Assembly (NCBI GenBank): GCA_012840245.1
Contig: DULR01000017.1
Span: 1 to 64,000 of the forward strand
Length of the DNA stretch: 64,000 nucleotides
Reading direction: 5' to 3'
Source: Clostridiaceae bacterium
GTDB lineage: Bacteria; Bacillota; Clostridia; DSM-8532
Positions 17,981 to 26,785 of this stretch are shown piece after piece. A program made the position numbers and the translations under genes. Within the stretch, counting starts at the first letter, position 1. Each line of letters begins with the position of its first letter. The notes beneath the pieces are model-generated. The model did no database searches, was not told where the DNA came from, and saw nothing but the letters and a program-made list of their open reading frames with translations.

Positions 17981-19378
17981 CTATAGCCCTGACGGTGATT
18001 TGAACAGAAAATACAGCATGAAGGTAATTGCAAGTAAATCGGCACAGCCACCGGGACTTACATTTATCAGGATAAAAATATCATCCAGCTTTTTTGAAAT
18101 CACTTTAATATCCCAGGCTTCGGGCTCTCTGTCTCTGATGAGCTCCCGGATCGTGCTCCGCAATTCCATCAAAGTTTCAGGGCATGAGCGGCCAATTATA
18201 TTCGTGTCATCAACATGTGCCATCAGATTGATCAGTACGGCAACCCCCGCGTCATTCAGCGAAAAGCCTCTGTCTATAAGCCTGCACATCAGGGGAAGAC
18301 CATATTCGGTTACAGATGTAAAACCGCCGGCCGCCTCACCTCTGGCTCCGGTTATGCCATATTGAACAAATATATTCTCTCCCTTTGTTTTTACAGGCTT
18401 TGGTCCAGACTTCCCGAAATCATTGTCAAGCGCAACAGTAGCCATTTTTGCGCACATGTCCCTCAGGTTCTCCAGATTTTCGGTCTTATTCCATCTATGC
18501 AGATATCCCATTGCGACACATACGAGCCCAAGTGAGAAAATCGCGCCCTTGTGGGTATTGACGCCATTTGTAGCCTCAAGCATAGCCTCCTCGGCTTCAA
18601 TGCCAAGATGCCTTGCACGGACAAACAGCCTCTCAGGGTCATTGCTCTCATCGCTCAGGCCGAGCATCGTGAGTCTGTAGAAATATTTATAAAGCGCTGA
18701 GGCACTGTTCATGAAGGTGAAGATATCCATATCCTCATGTGCCCCCTGATTGCAGCAGTCAACAAGGCCAGGCTTAGGTGTCACACATACCTCATACAGT
18801 ATGGATCTCTGGGCAAGTGAAGCTATCCTGTGGGAATATTCATCGTCAAAATAGCCCTTGAGCCTTTTTATAGTCTCTTCCTTAAGCGTTTCCAGGGAAT
18901 GATTTCGGCTTCTTGCGCACAATGCTGCCGGAGCATCACATATAATGCAGCGACGGGCTTCCATTCCCAGATCCGTACGTGATAGTTTTCTCCCATCGGG
19001 TGAAATAACATCTATATCAAAAAAACGTCCCAGAGGGTGGTGATCCTCAATTACAGCCATTTGTGCCTTGATTTTGGATGCGTCACCCGTTACGACAAAA
19101 AACGCCTCGCAGCCTGTATCGGAGATTTTCTCCTCAAAGGCAGCCAGAACATCCGAATTCATCTCAAGTCGCTTTTTTATTATTCCCTTACCTATGTCAA
19201 AGGCCTTTCGTGACAGGGTGAATGATTTGACCGGTCCTGCTATATTCAGGGTAAAGCAGATGACCGGAAGACCATATTGCTTTATAAGCCTTTCCTGAGC
19301 TTCCACCCTCTCCTCTCTGGCCTGGAGCATCTGTTCAAGAGCAACAGTCCTGCCATCAAAAAAAGCGTCGATTTCCAT
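17981..19378 (-). CDS. citXG: Fused CitX-CitG: citrate lyase holo-synthase / triphosphoribosyl-dephospho-CoA synthase
   Basis: The 465 residues combine two activities that make and attach the citrate lyase prosthetic group. The N-terminal ~180 residues are CitX (LGRFFDIDVISPDGRKLSR, then RRCIICDAPAALCARSR), which transfers phosphoribosyl-dephospho-CoA to the acyl carrier. The rest is CitG (TPKPGLVDCCNQGAHEDMD, GVNTHKGAIFSLG, GITGARGEAAGGF), which condenses ATP with dephospho-CoA and releases adenine. AGGA precedes the ATG. It is the last gene of the cit run, separated from citC by a 157-base gap that holds a MITE-like palindrome, so read-through into it may be reduced. Confidence 0.93.
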   Translation of the reverse strand: MEIDAFFDGRTVALEQMLQAREERVEAQERLIKQYGLPVICFTLNIAGPVKSFTLSRKAFDIGKGIIKKRLEMNSDVLAAFEEKISDTGCEAFFVVTGDASKIKAQMAVIEDHHPLGRFFDIDVISPDGRKLSRTDLGMEARRCIICDAPAALCARSRNHSLETLKEETIKRLKGYFDDEYSHRIASLAQRSILYEVCVTPKPGLVDCCNQGAHEDMDIFTFMNSASALYKYFYRLTMLGLSDESNDPERLFVRARHLGIEAEEAMLEATNGVNTHKGAIFSLGLVCVAMGYLHRWNKTENLENLRDMCAKMATVALDNDFGKSGPKPVKTKGENIFVQYGITGARGEAAGGFTSVTEYGLPLMCRLIDRGFSLNDAGVAVLINLMAHVDDTNIIGRSCPETLMELRSTIRELIRDREPEAWDIKVISKKLDDIFILINVSPGGCADLLAITFMLYFLFKSPSGL

Positions 19379-19420
19379 AGTTTAATCCTCATGCTTCTAT
19401 TCCCTGATCCATTAATGCCA

Positions 19421-19531
19421 GGGGCTTGCCTCAGCATATTATTGTTGACATGCTGTTCAGTATATTCCTGTGTCCTCGTCGCAGGAATATACTGAACAGC
19501 ATGTCTTAGTATGAACTTCTGATACAGCCCC
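19421..19531. repeat. Complete MITE-like palindromic element, 111 bp
   Basis: The ends are GGGGCTTGCCTCAGCA and (opposite strand) GGGGCTGTATCAGAA. Inside them lies a perfect 23-bp inverted repeat ACATGCTGTTCAGTATATTCCTG around an 11-base spacer TGTCCTCGTCG. It sits between citC and citXG. Related copies lie at 13431-13477 and 60839-61085. It encodes nothing. Confidence 0.85.
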
Positions 19532-19535
19532 TTAT

Positions 19536-20609
19536 TTATGCTCCGGGTTTTAAGCCCGGTGAAATAAGATAATTGTTCCTCAAAGTCTCTGCAAGCTTTC
19601 TTCCCTCTTCAGAAGTAATATAGCTGTAGGTAACAGGCGGCACCAGCGATTTGAGCCCCTCATAATCACCTGCCGCCATCAGCCTCCTGACTCTTGAAGC
19701 ACTGATCGCCTCACCGCCGGATGTGACCCGGGGCACTTCGATTATTTCTATTCCGCTGCCTTTAAAAAACTCCTTCATCTGCGAATTATATGCAGCTGTT
19801 ACGGGGCATAAGGGCTCGGTCCCTACAAAGCGCTTCCTGATTCCCAGCTCTCGGGCAAAATGATCCCTGAACATGGCAAGATCCAGAGTGCAGTTGATTT
19901 TATCAGCATCTGCGCGCTCCTTGATAAAATAGGATGGAAATGTTGCCGATGAAATCAGATAATCTGAGGTTGAATGCACTGTTACATTTTTGATATGTGA
20001 AACGCCCTCTCTGACCAGACGGTGGCGGACCTCCGCCCTGAAAACGCTTTTATCCTCGGCAAGAACAAAAATATGAAGCCATTGGCAGGCGCTGGCTGCT
20101 TTTTCTATAAGATACAGATGACCGTTGGTAAAGGGATTGCAGTTCACTACTATTGCACCCACATCTGTGATGCCCTCGGGTCTCGGCAGAGATTTAAGAT
20201 AATTCTGCAGACCATCCCTTACATTCTCCATCAAAACTGCTTCCCGGGTCGCAGCGACAGGATAGAACCCCAGCCCTGAAAAAAGAGCTTTATTTTCTGG
20301 TTTTGTGAAAATAAAAAGATGATCGAGTCCCTTTTGCAGGGCATATGTCATGAGATGAGTCATAACCGAAGCGCTCAGTCCCTCACCCTGATATTCTTCC
20401 GAAATGGCGACACATTTGATGACATTGCTTTCCAATGATCCGGTAGCGATTATTTCGCCGTCATGGTCGTACAGATTGACGGTAAACTGTATACCCTCAT
20501 CATATTGGAGGCCGTTTTGCCCTAAAAACTCCCTGGTCAGTTTAAGGCTAATGCCCTTGAAAGGATAACCGTACATAAAGCTGAAAGCGCCATAGGCCAT
20601 AATATGCAC
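19536..20609 (-). CDS. citC: [Citrate (pro-3S)-lyase] ligase
   Basis: It acetylates the prosthetic group of the citrate lyase acyl carrier with acetate and ATP, switching the enzyme on. The 357 residues have an N-terminal GNAT-like part (~30-130: EEYQGEGLSASVMTHLMTYAL) and a cytidylyltransferase-like ligase part whose nucleotide-binding motif NCNPFTNGHLYLIEKA lies near residue 155. The ribosome site is weak, and MAYGAFSF three codons further in is another possible start. It follows citF by 38 bases. Confidence 0.94.
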   Translation of the reverse strand: MHIMAYGAFSFMYGYPFKGISLKLTREFLGQNGLQYDEGIQFTVNLYDHDGEIIATGSLESNVIKCVAISEEYQGEGLSASVMTHLMTYALQKGLDHLFIFTKPENKALFSGLGFYPVAATREAVLMENVRDGLQNYLKSLPRPEGITDVGAIVVNCNPFTNGHLYLIEKAASACQWLHIFVLAEDKSVFRAEVRHRLVREGVSHIKNVTVHSTSDYLISSATFPSYFIKERADADKINCTLDLAMFRDHFARELGIRKRFVGTEPLCPVTAAYNSQMKEFFKGSGIEIIEVPRVTSGGEAISASRVRRLMAAGDYEGLKSLVPPVTYSYITSEEGRKLAETLRNNYLISPGLKPGA

Positions 20610-20647
20610 ACCATTCTTTTTCTATATTTTGATTCTGCTGTTTAAGA

Positions 20648-22192
20648 TCATTCTGCTATCTGGTATATAAGATCGATAACCGACCCGTCACGGTATGTAA
20701 CTACACCGACAACTTTATCCGTATACCTGACTGGCTCAGGACAACCGGCAAGCCGCTCGGCGCTTTCCTGAAGCTCTTCTATCCTTCTGACATGAAGGCC
20801 GGCTTTTGTCAGCCGTTCATATAGCTCAGGCCTTTGCGGATTGACAGCTATACCCTGGTCGGTAACCACAACATCTATGGTTTTTCCCGGAGTTACGATC
20901 GTATTCAGCCTTTTGACGATCGTGGGTATTCTGCCCCTCATCAATGGAGCCACGACTATTGCCATGCCCGCTCCTGCGGCAGTATCGCAATGTCCTCCGA
21001 TAGCTCCTCTTATAACACCATCCGAGCCTGTCAGAACATTTACATTAAAATCTGTGTCGATTTCCAGAGCCGACAGGACCACAACATCAAGCTGATTGAC
21101 TGCTGAGCCTTCATTACCGGGACTGGCGTAGTAGGATGCGTCGATTTGCTGGTGGAAACGGTTATTTTTAAGGGATTCAGCCGCAATTAAGTCGAATGAC
21201 TGCACATCGAGCAGTTTCTTTACAAGTCCTTCCTCATGAAGCTTTACTACCTGACCGGTTATTCCGCCAAGTACAAAGCTGGCCTTGATTTTTTCCTCCA
21301 GCATTTTTTCTCTTAAAAAACGGGCTGTGGCCAGAGATGCTCCCCCGGTACCCAGCTGAAAGGAAAAGCCGTCATAGAAATAGCCGCTGGCTGCAATGAC
21401 CTCGGTGGTCGTCTCGGCTATCAAAAGCTCCTTTGGATTTTTTGTGTAACGGGTGGCCCCGCTCATTATGCCCTGGGGATCTCCGATTGCATCGACCTTC
21501 ACAATATAGTCGACCTGCGATTCGGGGATACCAAAGGGTGCGTTGGGATAGGGCACTATATTATCAGTAATGATGACCACTTTGTCGGCATAAAGGGCAT
21601 CCAGCTTGGCATAGCCCATGGAGCCGCAGGATATGCCCGTATCATGGTCACGGGAATAGCCGTTGGCATTTCCGTAGGGGTCACAGGATGGAGCGCCCAG
21701 AAAGGCCACATCTATTTTAAGCTGACCGCTTTCAATAGCATATGCCCGACCGCCATGAGAGCGGAAGGTAACAGGAATATCCATGAGCCCCCTGGATATC
21801 GCATCAGCAAGCTTACTTCTCATTCCGCTTGTTTCAATACGTTTGACCACACCACTTTTGATATGTCCGACCAGGGGATCATGTATTTCAGCAAGAGAAC
21901 TGGCTGCTACCGTAAGGTCCTTTATTCCCATTCTGGCGATGGTCTCCATGACCATATTGAGAACATAGTCACCATTTCTGAAATGATGATGGAATGATAT
22001 GGTCATGCCATCCTTCAGTCCGCACATCTCAACTGCCTTTTCTATACTGGGAAGAACCTTGTTGTGAACTGCGCTTCTCTCTTTAAGGCATATGATATCC
22101 TTTTGCATAGCCCTGCAGCCATCACGGAATGGTTCTTTTATTCCACTCAGGCTGTTTATATATGGTATCGAGCTTATATCTGTTTCTTTCAT
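20648..22192 (-). CDS. citF: Citrate lyase alpha subunit (citrate:acetyl-ACP transferase)
   Basis: It exchanges the acetyl group on the acyl carrier for citrate, giving citryl-ACP. At 514 residues it is the usual family length. Features include GMTISFHHHFRNGDYVLNMVM near 60 and the glycine-rich runs FQLGTGGASLATARF and GAIGGHCDTAAGAGMAIV typical of CoA-transferase-type folds. It overlaps the end of citE by four bases (ATGA), which indicates translational coupling. Confidence 0.95.
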   Translation of the reverse strand: MKETDISSIPYINSLSGIKEPFRDGCRAMQKDIICLKERSAVHNKVLPSIEKAVEMCGLKDGMTISFHHHFRNGDYVLNMVMETIARMGIKDLTVAASSLAEIHDPLVGHIKSGVVKRIETSGMRSKLADAISRGLMDIPVTFRSHGGRAYAIESGQLKIDVAFLGAPSCDPYGNANGYSRDHDTGISCGSMGYAKLDALYADKVVIITDNIVPYPNAPFGIPESQVDYIVKVDAIGDPQGIMSGATRYTKNPKELLIAETTTEVIAASGYFYDGFSFQLGTGGASLATARFLREKMLEEKIKASFVLGGITGQVVKLHEEGLVKKLLDVQSFDLIAAESLKNNRFHQQIDASYYASPGNEGSAVNQLDVVVLSALEIDTDFNVNVLTGSDGVIRGAIGGHCDTAAGAGMAIVVAPLMRGRIPTIVKRLNTIVTPGKTIDVVVTDQGIAVNPQRPELYERLTKAGLHVRRIEELQESAERLAGCPEPVRYTDKVVGVVTYRDGSVIDLIYQIAE

Positions 22193-23079
22193 TGCATTGC
22201 ACTCCTTAAAGCATTTGTCGCGCCGGCAAGCTCAAGAAGATGCAAGGCCCTGTCCAGAACAGGCTTGTCGATCATTTTGCCGTTCATGCTCACAACACCT
22301 GAGCCCCTTTTCCTGGCTTCCTCCATTGCTTCAACGATAGCAAGGGATTTTTCAATTTCATCTTTCGTTGGGGTAAACACAGCATGAAGAGGTTTTATCT
22401 GACTTGGATTGATCACTGATTTTCCGTCGAAGCCAAGCTGCTTTATAAGCTTTGCTTCTTTTATGAATCCTTCTGTATCGTTAACATCTGAAAAAACAGT
22501 ATCCAATGCGTCGATCCCGGCGCTCCGGGCAGCCATGACGATCATACTTCGGGCTGTCAGAAGCTCAATACCGTCAGCAGAGCGGGTGGTTTTAAGATCT
22601 GCGGTAAAGTCCTCTGCTCCCAGCGCGATACCGACCAGCCTTTTGCTGGCGTGGGCAATTTCCCTGGCATTGAGAACCCCCTGTGCGCTTTCAATAGCGG
22701 CTATCATTTTTGTCTTTCCGACAGGAATGCCGCAGGCTGCCTCGATCCTTTCGATTTCCTTCTCACATGCTATTACGTCCTGCTCAGAATCGGTCTTCGG
22801 CAGGCGTATGACATCAGGCTGCGCCCGTACGACCGCTTCGAGATCCTTCAAACCGAAATCGGTGTCCAGCCCGTTGATCCGTACAGCTACTTCCTTGCCG
22901 CCGAAATCCAGGGTTTTCAGCGCGTTATAAACAAGAAACCGGGCTGCATCCTTTTCTGTCATGGCCACCGAGTCCTCAAGATCGAGCAGGATCACGTCAG
23001 ACCCGTAAATGTGCGCATCACGAATCATACCGGGATTGTTGCCCGGAACATACAGAATGCTCCTTCTGAGCCTTTTCAT
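22189..23079 (-). CDS. citE: Citrate lyase beta subunit (citryl-ACP lyase)
   Basis: It splits citryl-ACP into oxaloacetate and acetyl-ACP. The 296 residues show the HpcH/HpaI-type TIM barrel, with RSILYVPGNNPGMIRDA at the start, DVILLDLEDSV (Mg ligand region), VAVRINGLDTDFG, and the later metal and substrate motifs AAIESAQGVLNAREIA and GAEDFTADL. It starts on the base after the citD stop, so translation should be coupled. Confidence 0.95.
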   Translation of the reverse strand: MKRLRRSILYVPGNNPGMIRDAHIYGSDVILLDLEDSVAMTEKDAARFLVYNALKTLDFGGKEVAVRINGLDTDFGLKDLEAVVRAQPDVIRLPKTDSEQDVIACEKEIERIEAACGIPVGKTKMIAAIESAQGVLNAREIAHASKRLVGIALGAEDFTADLKTTRSADGIELLTARSMIVMAARSAGIDALDTVFSDVNDTEGFIKEAKLIKQLGFDGKSVINPSQIKPLHAVFTPTKDEIEKSLAIVEAMEEARKRGSGVVSMNGKMIDKPVLDRALHLLELAGATNALRSAMQ

Positions 23080-23379
23080 TTATGCATTACTTCCTTCCCA
23101 GATGTAATCGTCCGACTGGCCGGCTCTGTAAATGGCAGCAGCGGTTCTGGCCCTGATGGTGCAATCCAGCGCCCCCTTATCAATGGCGGTTATGCGGGCT
23201 CCTTCAACACCCAGCTCACAGGCCGTGTCCATGATCACCTTTCTGATCTGATTGCCAAATTGCTTTATAACCAGGCTGTCCAAAGAAATGGTTATTTTGT
23301 TGTCGTCAGATGGCTCAACTTTTATCAGGATATCGCTGGACTCCAGTGTTCCAGCGATACCTACCTCTTTTATTTTCAT
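23080..23379 (-). CDS. citD: Citrate lyase gamma subunit (acyl carrier protein)
   Basis: The 99 residues carry the phosphoribosyl-dephospho-CoA arm of citrate lyase. The N-terminal GIAGTLESSDILIKVEP contains the modified serine region of the family. GAAGGGAC precedes the ATG. It lies 32 bases downstream of a DraG-family gene on the same strand with no terminator between, so the cit genes may be read as part of the longer run that begins at the ribokinase gene. Confidence 0.94.
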   Translation of the reverse strand: MKIKEVGIAGTLESSDILIKVEPSDDNKITISLDSLVIKQFGNQIRKVIMDTACELGVEGARITAIDKGALDCTIRARTAAAIYRAGQSDDYIWEGSNA

Positions 23380-23411
23380 ATTTGTCCCTTCAAATCAAAT
23401 GCATCGGTGTG

Positions 23412-24575
23412 TCAAATGATCCGGCTGATATTGTTCCTGACCTCTTCAGCCCTCTTAAGATCCTTTGCGATTATCTCTTTTGCAGTCATTATGAATTCAT
23501 CAACGCATCTGTCTATATCGAGCCTGCTCTTCTTATCTACTATTTCTATCTCATTTTTATCGAAGATCTCATATCCATACAGAGCACCAGCGATAACTCC
23601 GGCCATGACTCCTACCGAGTCTGCGTCTCTTCCTGAGTTGACACCGTCTATGACAGCCTGGATGGGTCTGTCCTCGTACAGTGTCACATAAGCGATGGCT
23701 ATGGGCAGCTCCTCGATCGAGTAGAGACGGCTGGGAGTATAATTATGAGTAGGCTGTCCCACTCTTTCGATGGATCTTGCGAACTGCTCTGCCACAGGCG
23801 AATATGGAAGGATAGCTTTGAAGAATTCTTCTATGATGAACGCCTTCTCCTCTCTTCTGGAGCGAAGTTCCATAGCCTTTTGATAAAGGTCACGTATAGC
23901 GTTCCTGGTACCGTCCTTGGCAAGCTCAAGAGCTGTTTTTACTACATCATGGATAGTTGCTCCAGGTTCAAATGCCTTGGATATAATCGCTGCGAGAACT
24001 CCTGCAGCCTCCAGCCCATAGCTGAGCTGATGACCGACTGCAAAATCAATTGCTTCATCATAAGCCGCTTTCGGATTGCATGCGTTGACAACTCCCACGG
24101 GAGATATATACATTGCCGCTCCACAGTTGACCATGTTTCCCATGCCGCCTTCCCTGGGATCGCAGTTGGCAAGTCCATGGCGGTTGAATATATGCTTTTC
24201 GGGATAGAACAGCCTTTCCACTATCATGGCTTCCCTGCCGAATTCGGCTATATATCTGGGCCTGTATGCAATTTCCTTTATGAATTCATCTGCCATATCA
24301 TAGGCATCTATATGATCTTTTTTCGCTTTGTAAACATTCAAAAGAGCAAGGGTCATAAGAGTATCATCGGTGATGGTGCCATAACCCCTCATCCTGTCGG
24401 CTCTTTCCACTACGCTCTTGTCTGCTTTCCACCATTTTGTGTTGACGGTGGTTACAGGTCCTCCATAGAGATCAAGGATCTGCTGATGCGTCAGCCTTTC
24501 AACGGGAGCTCCGAGAGCATCTCCAAAGGCTGTTCCGTATATAACGCCACGGGTTTTTCTTTCAAAGTCGGTCAT
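23412..24575 (-). CDS. ADP-ribosylglycohydrolase (DraG) family protein
   Basis: 387 residues. Family members hydrolyse ribosyl-linked substrates using two Mg or Mn ions. The motifs are GTAFGDALGAPVERL near residue 15, TITDDTLMTLALLN (metal-binding Asp pair, ~68) and GRDADSVGVMAGVIAGALYG near 315 (second Asp pair), so all expected metal ligands are present. There is no signal peptide. It lies 20 bases after the 700-residue DraG gene and 32 bases before citD. Proteins of this family in sugar loci often act on small ribosides rather than ADP-ribosylated proteins, and the ribokinase upstream fits that reading. Confidence 0.9.
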   Translation of the reverse strand: MTDFERKTRGVIYGTAFGDALGAPVERLTHQQILDLYGGPVTTVNTKWWKADKSVVERADRMRGYGTITDDTLMTLALLNVYKAKKDHIDAYDMADEFIKEIAYRPRYIAEFGREAMIVERLFYPEKHIFNRHGLANCDPREGGMGNMVNCGAAMYISPVGVVNACNPKAAYDEAIDFAVGHQLSYGLEAAGVLAAIISKAFEPGATIHDVVKTALELAKDGTRNAIRDLYQKAMELRSRREEKAFIIEEFFKAILPYSPVAEQFARSIERVGQPTHNYTPSRLYSIEELPIAIAYVTLYEDRPIQAVIDGVNSGRDADSVGVMAGVIAGALYGYEIFDKNEIEIVDKKSRLDIDRCVDEFIMTAKEIIAKDLKRAEEVRNNISRII

Positions 24576-24595
24576 GATGAAGTACCTCCGCGTAT

Positions 24596-26698
24596 TTATA
24601 ATTCTTCAAAAGTTACATCAGAAAACAATGTTCTTCCCATATAGAGCTTGGCAAATCCGAACATACCGTAGGCAAAATCACTGTCCCTGGCCTCAAGGAG
24701 TTTTTCACCGTCAATATACAGAGTTATCTGATCTGCCACTGCCTTCAGTGAAACAGTATAGGTCTTTCCGTATTCCCATGGAAAATCGGCTTCGCAAAGC
24801 TTCTCAAACCCGAAGTTATTCTTGTAGATGGCGATCTTGCCGGGCTTGTCGAATCCTGCATGATAACCGCGTTCGATTCCCTGGGATCTGGCAGTGAGCA
24901 TGTGCCCGCTGCCGTTTTCAGCAGTTATTTTGGCTGTTACCATATAATCTCTGGCAAAATAGTTGCCTGAGAATGACTGGGCATAGTCGCAGCACATGGC
25001 ATCCAGCTTCCCGTCTTCAATGGACCATGCTCCGTGATTGTGTGAGAATGGCGTAACTGAACCGAAGTTTTTGAGCTGCTTGCTGAAATCGATGCTGTAT
25101 TTGGCCTTTCCATAGATCCTGAAGTCGTCTATGAAGATCCTTCCAAGGCTTTTGACCTTTGCAGAATAACCTTCGACAATGATACCTACCTCGTCGATCA
25201 TTTCCCCGTCTGTATCGGGTATTGTAAATTCTACCTTCGTCCATTCGTGCTGTGCCGGTCTGATATATCCCTGCACAAGATCCTTTTTTGATTTTGCCAG
25301 TCTTACGAAAGGAGCGATGCCTATGGTCTCATTTCCTTCCCATTGGTCGAGATATACCTGAAGGCTCACCTTCTGTCCGCTGTATGCCTTTGGCGAAAAT
25401 ACAGGCATGTACCGCTCATCGCTGAAGTCATCGCGGGTATAGAAGGGCTTGTAGAAGACCTTGCATCCCTGATATCTTTCCAGCCTGTCGAAAAGCACTT
25501 CGATAGAACCCTTGCTTTGGAAAGCTGTCTCATCAGAATGCTTTATTCTGCAAAGGAACGGATCCGACACCCTGAAATTGTGGGTGGAACCCGGCAGTTC
25601 AAAGTCAAAGTATATTTCATCCTCTTTAAAGCTGTATTTCAGCCACTCCGGAGCTTCCTCCCCCGCCATGCGGTAGCCGAGCAAGGCCAGCTCTTTGGCG
25701 TAGGTCGGGATATCGACTATATTGAGATATCCGGATACACCGGACAATACGATAGAATCGTTTATGGGATCACGGTACCTTGCAGCCAGGCCATCGAGAC
25801 CGCACATTACACCCAGTACGGTCCCAACGTTTCCTGCATTGCAGTCGGTATCCCATCCGCACATGGTAGCAATTTCAACGGTGCGGTTGAAATCGCCTTT
25901 CCCATACATCATGGCAAGCGCGCATACACCCGCATTGGGTATGATGTGGCAAACACCCTTGTACTTGTCATAACCCCAGTCTCTGATGAGCATATCCATG
26001 CATAGCCTGAAATCATCAGGATGCTCATCATAGAAATCCATAACCGCACGCACGACCCTGCTGTATGTGCTGTCTTCGGGTATAAAGGTAAGAGCCTTTT
26101 CTATTATGGCCCGGATGTCATTGCAAACAAAAGCTTCGGCTATAGCCGCGCAGAAAAATCTTGCGCCGTTCAGTCCTTCGCCGTCATGGGATACGCTTGC
26201 AGCAGTCGCTCCCAGCTTTGCTGCCTTTTCAGGATCGCCCGGGCATATCAATCCCCATGTGTCTATGAATATCTGACCACCTATCTGTTCGGCGATGGTT
26301 CTGCCGTTCTGGGCAATCGAACCTGACTGAGGAGGTTTTATACCGGCCTTAAGATTAAGAAATGCGGTGTGTTCGGTACTGACCCCATAGCCTCCCCACC
26401 AGAACATGCCTACCCCCTCCCTGGCATAGTTGAGCCATGCCCGGCCTACGTCTTCGGGAGTAAGTTCTCTGTCCTTTGCATCATCATAGAGTGCTCTTAA
26501 GAAATAAAAAGGGCCGTTTGCGTCATCATCTGCCGCAAAGTTCTTGTAATCCTTCACATATGACGTTATATCCCCATAAGTTTTCCTTATTCTCTCATAA
26601 GTCCATATAGTGGGCTCGACCGGGGCACCAAGCCTTATTCCGATGTTCATTCCCAGAAATCCGGAATATACTTTTTCCAGATAATTTTCCTGAATCAT
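24596..26698 (-). CDS. DraG-family hydrolase fused to C-terminal lectin-like domains
   Basis: 700 residues from the ATG at 26698, which follows GGCGG. The track start is a TTG six codons earlier. Residues ~1-350 form an ADP-ribosylglycohydrolase domain: GFLGMNIGIRLGAPVEP, the metal site FAADDDANGPFYFL and CGWDTDCNAGNVGTVLGVMCGL. Residues ~370-520 look like a galactose-binding beta-sandwich. Residues ~530-700 resemble a LamG/concanavalin-like domain (YTVSLKAVADQITLYIDGEKLLEARDSDFAYGMFG). No signal peptide is seen, so the lectin-like part would work inside the cell. That is odd and suggests recognition of a larger glycosidic substrate. Confidence 0.85.
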   Translation of the reverse strand: MIQENYLEKVYSGFLGMNIGIRLGAPVEPTIWTYERIRKTYGDITSYVKDYKNFAADDDANGPFYFLRALYDDAKDRELTPEDVGRAWLNYAREGVGMFWWGGYGVSTEHTAFLNLKAGIKPPQSGSIAQNGRTIAEQIGGQIFIDTWGLICPGDPEKAAKLGATAASVSHDGEGLNGARFFCAAIAEAFVCNDIRAIIEKALTFIPEDSTYSRVVRAVMDFYDEHPDDFRLCMDMLIRDWGYDKYKGVCHIIPNAGVCALAMMYGKGDFNRTVEIATMCGWDTDCNAGNVGTVLGVMCGLDGLAARYRDPINDSIVLSGVSGYLNIVDIPTYAKELALLGYRMAGEEAPEWLKYSFKEDEIYFDFELPGSTHNFRVSDPFLCRIKHSDETAFQSKGSIEVLFDRLERYQGCKVFYKPFYTRDDFSDERYMPVFSPKAYSGQKVSLQVYLDQWEGNETIGIAPFVRLAKSKKDLVQGYIRPAQHEWTKVEFTIPDTDGEMIDEVGIIVEGYSAKVKSLGRIFIDDFRIYGKAKYSIDFSKQLKNFGSVTPFSHNHGAWSIEDGKLDAMCCDYAQSFSGNYFARDYMVTAKITAENGSGHMLTARSQGIERGYHAGFDKPGKIAIYKNNFGFEKLCEADFPWEYGKTYTVSLKAVADQITLYIDGEKLLEARDSDFAYGMFGFAKLYMGRTLFSDVTFEEL

Positions 26699-26785
26699 AA
26701 CAGCACCGCCTTTCAATCATCAAACAGATGGCAAATCACATAATGCAATCAATATATTTACCCAATTAAAATGTCTTGATAATCT

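Noticed and set aside
22651-23691. 346-residue plus-strand ORF across citE, citD and a DraG gene
   Set aside because: It is antisense to three recognised genes, so it is a codon-bias shadow.
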